Shown: one piece after another, positions 58,346 through 64,000 of the stretch
How positions within the stretch are numbered: the stretch's first letter is position 1
How the letters are laid out: each line of letters opens with the position of its first letter
Assembly: GCA_018433975.1 (NCBI GenBank)
Contig: JAHDQE010000043.1
Location: 1-64,000 of the forward strand
From: Ornatilinea sp.
GTDB lineage: Bacteria; Chloroflexota; Anaerolineae; Anaerolineales; Anaerolineaceae
Direction: 5' to 3'
DNA: 64,000 nucleotides
Position numbers and translations under genes: made by a program
Notes under the pieces: generated by a model
The model's input: only the letters and a program-made list of their open reading frames with translations
What the model was told of the DNA's origin: nothing
The model's database searches: none

Positions 58346-58870
58346 ATGGCAAAGATTATTCTGAATATGGCAGTGACCCTGGACGGGTTCATCGCCCGTC
58401 CCGATGGCGGCGTGGAGTGGTGTTTCACCGACCCGGATTACGGGTCTTCGGAACTCAAAAACTCCATTGGCACCGTCCTCATGGGGCGCAGCACCTATGA
58501 GGTGGTACTCTCCTTCGGAGAAATGCCCATTGAAGGCCCGGAGTATTTTGTATTTTCTAAAAGTCTGGAGGACTATGACTCCAAGCAGGTTCGCGTACTG
58601 CGGGAGATTGACCCAGTGCAAATCCGGCGCATGAAAGCCGAATCTTCAAAAGATATCTGGCTGATGGGCGGCGGGGAGATCAACGGCCAGTTCCTGGATC
58701 TGGGGCTGCTGGACGAGCTCCAGCTCGCCATTCACCCGCTGCTGCTCGGTGAGGGCATCCCGGGCTTCGGCGGGCGCAGCTTACCCCTGGAAAGGTTAAA
58801 ACTGGTCTCCACGAAGACCTATAACACCGGACTTTTAATAGCCGTTTATCACGTCATCAATCCGGTTTAA
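58346..58870 (+). CDS. RibD C-terminal/dihydrofolate-reductase-like protein
   Basis: The 174-residue protein has the RibD_C pattern: LNMAVTLDGFIARPDGGVEW at the start, VLMGRSTYEVVLSFG, and KDIWLMGGGEINGQFLDLGL with the NADPH-type GGGEI loop. Members reduce small heterocycles using NAD(P)H; the substrate here is unknown. AAAGGAG precedes the ATG. It stands apart from the ArsR cluster, which is divergent. Confidence 0.88.
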   Translation: MAKIILNMAVTLDGFIARPDGGVEWCFTDPDYGSSELKNSIGTVLMGRSTYEVVLSFGEMPIEGPEYFVFSKSLEDYDSKQVRVLREIDPVQIRRMKAESSKDIWLMGGGEINGQFLDLGLLDELQLAIHPLLLGEGIPGFGGRSLPLERLKLVSTKTYNTGLLIAVYHVINPV

Positions 58871-58991
58871 AGACATCCGTACTCCACCGTATAGGAACGG
58901 GCAAGGGGTTCTATCAAATTGTTGTCTGCCAGTGGGGATTAACGGAACAGCAGCACGCTGTTCGCTGGATAAATCAGGAAAAGGAACTCGC

Positions 58992-59041
58992 GTGTAAATG
59001 GAAGGACTTTAGAGATGGGTGTCCGGGTTCTCCATTTACAC
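58992..59041. repeat. 11-bp inverted repeat downstream of the RibD-like gene
   Basis: GTGTAAATGGA at 58992-59002 pairs perfectly with TCCATTTACAC at 59031-59041 across a 28-nt loop. It may be the end of the RibD-like transcript or of the peptide gene on the other strand. Confidence 0.55.
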
Positions 59042-59065
59042 ACGAATCTTAAAAAATTGCATAGC

Positions 59066-59149
59066 TTACTTTTTCTTATCTTTCTTGCCTTTCTTCTCTT
59101 TCTTTTCCTTCTTGTCCTTCTTATCCTTATCTTTCTTGTCTTTTCCCAT
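59066..59149 (-). CDS. 27-residue lysine-rich peptide
   Basis: A 28-codon frame encodes only Met, Gly, Lys, Asp and Glu: 17 of 27 residues are Lys in the pattern MGKDKKDKDKKDKKEKK. AAGGAG lies about 8 nt upstream of the ATG, and the frame is bounded by a normal TAA. No longer frame fits. It could bind nucleic acid or ribosomes, but nothing shows it. Codons are mostly AAG/AAA in a local A-rich region, so expression must be confirmed. Confidence 0.6.
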   Translation of the reverse strand: MGKDKKDKDKKDKKEKKEKKGKKDKKK

Positions 59150-59909
59150 GACTACTTCTCCTTTCTTTATCAAAAAAATTAAATAACGGATAATCAATAC
59201 TATAGCATTTTTTAAATGTTAAAACAAATTCTTGCAGACAATTCCGGGAAATTCATCCCGTCCCGGATCACCCTCCGGCATCATTTCACCCCGGATTAAA
59301 ACTCGGCAGCCCGGCTCCTGAAAGCCGGACTGCTTTGTGCTTAAATTCCCCTGAAAAGGACAAATTTTTAGTCAAGTTTATTCCATATACCTCCTGTCCG
59401 GTCTTTTGTTTACGGTTTCTGGAGGTGAGCTTCCAGAAACCACGATCCTTTATCCAGCACGCGCACAATCTCGATCAGCAGGTCCAAAAGAACCGGTTTT
59501 CCCCGCTTTTCGGCTTTACCAACACCTCCCGGTCGAAATTAGCTAGGCTGGCGCAGCGCTGTGCCAGCGCTTCCACACATCCCATTCCACCATAACAATC
59601 TTTCACCGTTAATCTCAGAAAATGTTCCCAACTCCGGGCTCCCGGCAGCCAGCAGTCTAATCTCTTTCACGCGCCGTCCTGCAGAAAATCACCGGGTTGG
59701 AAACATCCTGCCATTTTTATAAAGGGAATCTGAAAGATTCCCTCTCGTAGGAACGGTCATTTCTTATTGCAATTTCTGCTTTTAAGATACCACCCACACG
59801 GCACTACAGGAAATAAGGGATTTCCCTGCTTTAAATGGGGAATTATCCTACATTACCCCCATTGTTCCCGGGCCGAATGCCCCCTCTTATCCCCGACCCG
59901 GGCATACAA
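59150..59909. other. gene-poor gap of about 760 bp
   Basis: No gene is convincing on either strand; the small frames at 59286-59468 and 59335-59595 lack ribosome sites and overlap each other. The DNA looks like degraded intergenic sequence. Confidence 0.5.
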
Positions 59910-59946
59910 CACACAAGCCCCTCTAAATTGGAGAGGGGCTTGTGTG
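59910..59946 (-). terminator. terminator of the MBL-fold hydrolase gene
   Basis: A perfect 15-bp stem (CACACAAGCCCCTCT / AGAGGGGCTTGTGTG) with a 7-nt loop is flanked by AAAAGG and CAAC. Confidence 0.75.
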
Positions 59947-59967
59947 AAAAGGTCTTTCCTGTCCGGA

Positions 59968-60642
59968 TTAAACCGCGAACGACTCCATCGGGAACGGCTC
60001 GCCGTGCCCCGGATACACCCTGTCGATCTCCATCATTCTTAACCTTTCAACACTGGCCTTCCCGGTTTCCATATCATCCATCAGAGAAGTAATATCCGGC
60101 TTATCCCTGTTTTCAAGCAGGTCCCCGCTGAACAAACTGCCGTCCGCTGCCAGAAGCCCGATAGACCCTTTAGAATGTCCGGGCAAATGCAGCACCCTGG
60201 CCTCAAAGCCGTACCCGGAAAGATCATCCCCTTCTCCAACATAAAAATCAGGCTGGCAGCGTTCCGCCTTGCCAAACCCGAACAGGATGGACGTTAATTT
60301 GCGCACCAGAAAATTGACCTTACGCTGGCGGCTCAAAAACATATCGCCGCGTTCGAGCAGCAAAGAGTCTTCCGCGTGCATGGCGAGTTTCGCGCCGAAC
60401 TTCTCCCGGAGATAGGCCGCATTGCTGGTATGGTCAAAATCCCCGTGAGTCAACAGGATCAGCCTGAGATCGCCCGGCTTGCAGCCTGCATCTTCCAGTT
60501 CCCTGACCAGCTCGGCGCGGTTATTCTTGCACCCCGTATCGATCAGGATATAACCGCTGCCGGTTTCAATCAGATAACAATTCACAGAGCCCAGCTTAAA
60601 CGGCATTGTCAGGCACAGAGTCTTGATTTTTTCTTTCACCAT
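59968..60642 (-). CDS. MBL-fold metallo-hydrolase
   Basis: The 224-residue protein has the zinc motif LTHGDFDHTS (H-x-H-x-D-H variant THGDFDH), a later histidine in HLPGHSKGSIG, Asp in LFSGDLLENR and VYPGHGEPF at the end. The variant lacks the first histidine of HxHxDH (T-H-G-D-F-D-H has one before the Asp), but this form is common in glyoxalase-II-like and related hydrolases. The substrate is unknown. GGAAGGAAAG precedes the ATG at 60642. Confidence 0.87.
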   Translation of the reverse strand: MVKEKIKTLCLTMPFKLGSVNCYLIETGSGYILIDTGCKNNRAELVRELEDAGCKPGDLRLILLTHGDFDHTSNAAYLREKFGAKLAMHAEDSLLLERGDMFLSRQRKVNFLVRKLTSILFGFGKAERCQPDFYVGEGDDLSGYGFEARVLHLPGHSKGSIGLLAADGSLFSGDLLENRDKPDITSLMDDMETGKASVERLRMMEIDRVYPGHGEPFPMESFAV

Positions 60643-60867
60643 CTCTTTCCTTCCCAATAGACAATGAACGTACTTCCCAGAAGCCATCCGTCTCGCAACA
60701 GCAATGCCACCATCAGACCACCCAGGTATTCCCCGTCCCGGGAGATCGCCCTGCGCCGCTGCCCTTCCACTTCAAAGCGAAATTTACATTAAAGTCCAAC
60801 GATCCTGTGATTTCGTTCAGACGCCGTACCGGTTCAATCATCGGGGCTCCGCATCGGAGGGGTTGCT

Positions 60868-62334
60868 TCACAAAGGATCACTCCCAACGCAAGGCTCTCC
60901 TGAAACCGGGGCCCCGGATAAAGTTTTCATTCCCCACAAAAGGACGGCAACCTGGCTCAGAACGGCAAAACCCGCAGCAAAATAATACTGCGGCAGCAGA
61001 TTTACCGACCACATCAGGAACGGCACCATAAACAGGATCACGCCAACACCCGCGTAAAGCAGCAGTTTCTTGATCAGGTCCGGGCTGTCTTTCAACTGCA
61101 CCAGCGTGGTCACGCTCAGGGGTAACAGGATCAGAAACATTAAAACGATCGCTGCAATCAGAATCATCTCAGCATAGCCGGGAGTAAACGCGGGCGGGAA
61201 CAGGATCAAAACTGTTACCAGTACCAGCCACGCAATGACGGTCCAGACCCTGCCGGAAATCTGCTTTGGACGGTGAAAGTTAATTTTCAAGCCCAAAACC
61301 GTCACAATCAGCAGCCCATTGATCACCGCCAGCAATATTTCTCCCCACAACAAAGCGTAAAAATTGAGCTCGTGAGAATTGATATATTGATAATCTCCCA
61401 CCGTTACCCAATGCCAGGTCTGATCCGGTCTGCGGACCAGGATTCCTTCCTGCCCCATGGCGAAAATCACGTTGCCACTCACCGGATCAATTACCGCATC
61501 CAACGGGCCCGCCCGGAAAACAGGACTGCCCGAGCTGAATTTTTGATGATAGGCCTCCTGAGCCTGCGAACCCGACTCAATGTTGTATTCTACCCGCCAT
61601 GTATTTCCGTGATCCACGGAGACCTCAACCGGTTTGCCGGGCTCAAAACGGACCTGGAGTTTTCCTTCTGTGATCAGGTTAACCGAATCCAGCGGCTTTT
61701 GCTCACAGCCGGAGTTCTCGGGATTGGTTGTCCAGCTTTCTCCCCCATCCTCGCTCACATAATCAAAATAACCGGATGATGCCGTCACGCTGCCATCCCG
61801 GACTTCCAGACAGGCAACTCCATAATCCGGGGCAGCGGCATCCGCCAGGGTGATCAACGCCGCCAACCCTAAGACCAGAACACCTTTCGATAGCTGAAGT
61901 GAAAAAGAACGCAGGGGTATTTCTTTAAACCGCCAGAACCACAGGCTCGCCGCAAGCGACGGCAAAGCGAGCATATCCCCCGGATCAACCACAACAACGA
62001 CCGGGATTCCAACCACTTTCGTAAATCCGCCCGTCACGAACGCGTTGAATACCGGGAGAGTTTTCATCAGCGAAAAAATAATTCCTACGCCCGACCATAC
62101 GGCCAGATCTGAATTTTTTGCTCTGGCAATTCTTTTGGGGAACAGCAAGATCAAGACGAAATAAACGACCAGAGGAAAATAAAACAACCAGGCGAAGTCG
62201 CTGATCTTCCCCGTCAACCATGAAGGCCATAACCGCTGTAAGACCTGATCATTGATGAATGAAACCGCCATCATTCCCAGCACAATGGGGTGCAATAAAA
62301 CACTTTGAATCCGTCGGGAAATATCATCTGTCAT
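60868..62334 (-). CDS. multipass membrane protein with Asp-box (BNR) repeats
   Basis: The 488-residue protein has about four helices in the first 160 residues, an extracytoplasmic beta-rich middle with two Asp-boxes (SEDGGESWTT and SVDHGNTWRV), then five C-terminal helices. Asp-boxes stabilise beta-propeller blades. No active site is visible. The start MTDDISRRIQ at 62334 is chosen, as the upstream extension is basic. A 20-bp sequence in its 3' end (60925-60944) is repeated just upstream of the NUDIX gene (62954-62973). Confidence 0.7.
   Translation of the reverse strand: MTDDISRRIQSVLLHPIVLGMMAVSFINDQVLQRLWPSWLTGKISDFAWLFYFPLVVYFVLILLFPKRIARAKNSDLAVWSGVGIIFSLMKTLPVFNAFVTGGFTKVVGIPVVVVVDPGDMLALPSLAASLWFWRFKEIPLRSFSLQLSKGVLVLGLAALITLADAAAPDYGVACLEVRDGSVTASSGYFDYVSEDGGESWTTNPENSGCEQKPLDSVNLITEGKLQVRFEPGKPVEVSVDHGNTWRVEYNIESGSQAQEAYHQKFSSGSPVFRAGPLDAVIDPVSGNVIFAMGQEGILVRRPDQTWHWVTVGDYQYINSHELNFYALLWGEILLAVINGLLIVTVLGLKINFHRPKQISGRVWTVIAWLVLVTVLILFPPAFTPGYAEMILIAAIVLMFLILLPLSVTTLVQLKDSPDLIKKLLLYAGVGVILFMVPFLMWSVNLLPQYYFAAGFAVLSQVAVLLWGMKTLSGAPVSGEPCVGSDPL
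60925..60944. repeat. 20-bp direct repeat (copy 1)
   Basis: TTTCATTCCCCACAAAAGGA occurs here, within the 3' part of the Asp-box gene, and again at 62954-62973 just upstream of the NUDIX gene. Confidence 0.85.
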
Positions 62335-62399
62335 AAGAATAAACCCCTCCCTGGTTGAGCGTTTCGCCCTCTCCCAGCCGTCTCTTGTGTCCAATTCGG

Positions 62400-62933
62400 T
62401 CAGCAGACCTTGCCACCCATCTGCTCCCGGACCTGTTCCAGCACAAACAACTCCCGGACCGTCCAGCGCGGTGCCCAGCGGGCATCATCCGCCATAACAG
62501 CCCGGTTAGTCTCTATTGCAGCATCAATGTTAACCCACAATGGGGTAAGTCCCAGATCCGCTTCGTAAGGTTCCAGGGTCTGCTGTCCCAGCGCATCCTC
62601 CACCCGGCAGCGGTAATACAGCGAGTCCATCCTGAACACGTCATATTCCGGTTCCCTGGGAGTGAAATATTCAATCACCCGGCCAAACGCCCCCTGGATG
62701 GAAGTTACTCGCGCCCCGCACTCCTCCCGGACTTCCCGGATCAAAGTATCCTCATAAGTCTCGTCCGGCTGGACTCCGCCGCCCGGGAATGCATAAACGT
62801 CCATTGTCGTGGAATAGATCATCAGAATATTACCACCTTTGAGGATGATTCCCCGCACCGCTTCCCGGGCCATCATCCGGCCGTCATCAATGCGCAGCCC
62901 CGGCTGGTGAATAATTTCGGTCAATGTTTTCAT
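62400..62933 (-). CDS. NUDIX hydrolase
   Basis: The 177-residue enzyme contains a complete NUDIX box: GGGVQPDETYEDTLIREVRE continuing EECGA (G-x5-E-x7-R-E-x2-E-E-x-G). The family hydrolyses nucleoside diphosphates linked to other groups using Mg2+. The ATG at 62933 (MKTLTEIIHQPG) is preferred; a longer GTG start at 62966 lies in the repeat. The substrate cannot be predicted. Confidence 0.9.
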   Translation of the reverse strand: MKTLTEIIHQPGLRIDDGRMMAREAVRGIILKGGNILMIYSTTMDVYAFPGGGVQPDETYEDTLIREVREECGARVTSIQGAFGRVIEYFTPREPEYDVFRMDSLYYRCRVEDALGQQTLEPYEADLGLTPLWVNIDAAIETNRAVMADDARWAPRWTVRELFVLEQVREQMGGKVC

Positions 62934-62953
62934 ATCGATCCCAAGAAGAGATG

Positions 62954-62973
62954 TTTCATTCCCCACAAAAGGA
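62954..62973. repeat. 20-bp direct repeat (copy 2)
   Basis: Second copy of the sequence at 60925-60944, placed at the upstream end of the NUDIX gene. Confidence 0.85.
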
Positions 62974-63639
62974 ATGGAGTCAGCGAAAGATTAATATGAA
63001 GTAATTATATAATAATCCCTTCAAACCACTTGCTAATCATATTGCACAAAGGTCAATAAACTTGTCGTAGATACAGCGTGCGCTAACGGCACACCGGAAA
63101 AACTGAACTCGCTATAATCCGAAGGTAGGGGGATTAAGTAGATGGGTATTTGCTTTGATCCTCAAACCCAATCAAACGGATTACCCCAAAGAGTCATAAT
63201 GGCATATTGAATAGCTGGTCTTAAAAAGCCAACGCCCTGATGAAATAAGGGACTCTATGGAAATCAGTAATATTGGACCGATGACATTTAACGACATTGT
63301 AACCGGGGAATTGAGTTATCTGGTATACAAGTCGTATAAGTAATTCTGGAAAATTGGGAATATCTCAAAGATCAAGCAGGTAGGATGCGCTGAAGCGCAC
63401 CAAAAACATAAAATCTCTATAATATCTTCATGCTCGAAGATTGAGAATTTGAGTAGGGGAGAGGCATGGTTTGATGGAATCAACACGTCAAATAAATTTT
63501 GAACTTGAGATACTTTTAGTTTAATGGATTTGTTAATATAATAAAATCAAAGTCGCAAAAGCACTTTAAACAGGCAGAATCCCCACTATTTACCTCACGC
63601 AGTGTTAATTCCAGCTTTTATTCAGGTAAGTATATATTT
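62974..63639. other. gene-poor gap
   Basis: AT-rich with no convincing gene. A 28-codon frame at 63257-63343 (MEISNIGPMTFND start, AAGG upstream) and a GATGCGCTGAAGCGCACC-type palindrome near 63389 are present, but I cannot support function. Confidence 0.45.
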
Positions 63640-63846
63640 TTACTTTTTAGTTACGGAAGATTCTGAATGAACCTTTTGCTCAGATTCTGAAGTGTCGCTT
63701 TGCTTAGATTCTGAAGTGTCCTTTTTAGGTTTTAGAGGGACCCTATGCCCTCTTTTCTCTGTGTCATCGCTCCTGGATTTTTTCTCAAGCATAAAGACTT
63801 TTGGAGTATCTGAAGACAGTAACCCAATTTTTCTATTGTGGTTCAT
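63640..63846 (-). CDS. small charged protein
   Basis: The 68-residue protein is rich in Lys, Ser, Glu and Asp. It begins MNHNRKIGLL and ends with a repeated block (DTSESKQ and DTSESEQ, matching a DNA repeat). The ATG at 63846 has AGGAG 7 nt upstream, immediately after the stop of the partial gene that lies upstream. I recognise no domain. Its tail may be disordered. Confidence 0.6.
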   Translation of the reverse strand: MNHNRKIGLLSSDTPKVFMLEKKSRSDDTEKRGHRVPLKPKKDTSESKQSDTSESEQKVHSESSVTKK

Positions 63847-63855
63847 ATTATGCTC

Positions 63856-64000
63856 CTAAAGATTTATATAAGCAAATTTAGCGGCAAAAATGACACCTAA
63901 AATGAACGTAATACCACTAATCACATTTAATATTCCTGTGGCAGAATCACACAAGCCACCAAGCTTATTTTCATTAACTTCTTTATTATCAATTTGCTCT
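63856..64000 (-). CDS. partial gene: C-terminal hydrophobic helix
   Basis: A frame open at the right edge of the window encodes at least 47 residues ending in a helix (ILNVISGITFILGVIFAAKF) and stops at 63858-63856. Only the C-terminus is seen, so the product is unknown. The following gene's ribosome site overlaps its stop codon, which suggests a two-gene operon. Confidence 0.6.
   Translation of the reverse strand, partial: EQIDNKEVNENKLGGLCDSATGILNVISGITFILGVIFAAKFAYINL

Noticed and set aside
63257..63343. 28-codon frame in the right-hand gap
   Set aside because: It has a plausible start region, but composition and context give no support for a real gene.
1..64000. tRNA or rRNA genes
   Set aside because: I scanned for T-loop patterns and conserved rRNA segments on both strands and found none that fit a complete gene.

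Overview
The window most resembles a mesophilic, largely anaerobic member of the Chloroflexota (Anaerolineae-like). This is inferred from the gene mix rather than from a marker gene: no rRNA or tRNA gene is present. Suggestive features are several HEAT-repeat proteins, a very large TPR-STAND ATPase, rubredoxin with its reductase, NapH-type and dicluster ferredoxins, short or absent 5' leaders, and fairly high GC interrupted by AT-richer accessory blocks. Most recognisable genes are metabolic, regulatory or membrane genes.

Layout. 1-1.5 kb: an IS110-family element whose structured 5' non-coding end looks like a bridge RNA. 2-4.1 kb: a WD40-like lipoprotein. 4.3-11.6 kb: an isoprenylcysteine-methyltransferase-like gene and a TPR-STAND ATPase gene, separated by a lower-GC block (C_GCAxxG_C_C protein, GNAT, EamA exporter, MocR regulator) that is bounded by two copies of the same methyltransferase/ATPase junction. 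11.8-15.7 kb: a NapH-like ferredoxin membrane protein with partner, a LysE exporter, a methyltransferase and an HXXEE protein. 15.9-20.7 kb: two HEAT-repeat proteins, then rubredoxin and its reductase.

20.8-26.9 kb: a two-component system divergent from exported acidic/PepSY proteins, ApbE flavin transferase and a ferric-reductase-like membrane protein. The two exported-protein genes share an upstream element with 11-bp direct repeats, so this looks like one regulated extracytoplasmic flavin redox module. 26.9-30.4 kb: a PAS/GAF/HD-GYP c-di-GMP phosphodiesterase. 31-35.4 kb: an extended SDR, rpsU and infA separated by strongly structured RNA-like sequence, a ferredoxin and a small membrane protein.

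35.6-44.7 kb: a hexitol-type PTS locus (SIS isomerase, DeoR regulator, fructose-family EIIC/EIIB/EIIA, a mannitol-1-phosphate dehydrogenase fused to a C_GCAxxG_C_C domain and interrupted by an in-frame TGA, a long zinc alcohol dehydrogenase, and a divergent class I aldolase), with near-consensus promoters overlapped by palindromes. 45-47.8 kb: an ABC exporter operon with its own HTH regulator. 48-51.4 kb: a cysteine-rich protein, a HEAT paralogue and an unknown membrane-protein pair. 52-54.5 kb: a two-component system with a Met-rich sensor and two SHOCT proteins, linked by identical 4x11-bp repeat promoters.

54.6-58.1 kb: an ArsR-headed set of redox/sulfur-like genes (thioredoxin-like CxxC protein, lipoyl-carrier H-protein homologue, two DGC proteins, OsmC, AhpD-like). 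58.3-64 kb: a RibD/DHFR-like reductase, a 27-residue lysine-rich peptide gene, an MBL hydrolase, an Asp-box membrane protein, a NUDIX hydrolase and, at the right edge, two small genes of which one is cut by the window.
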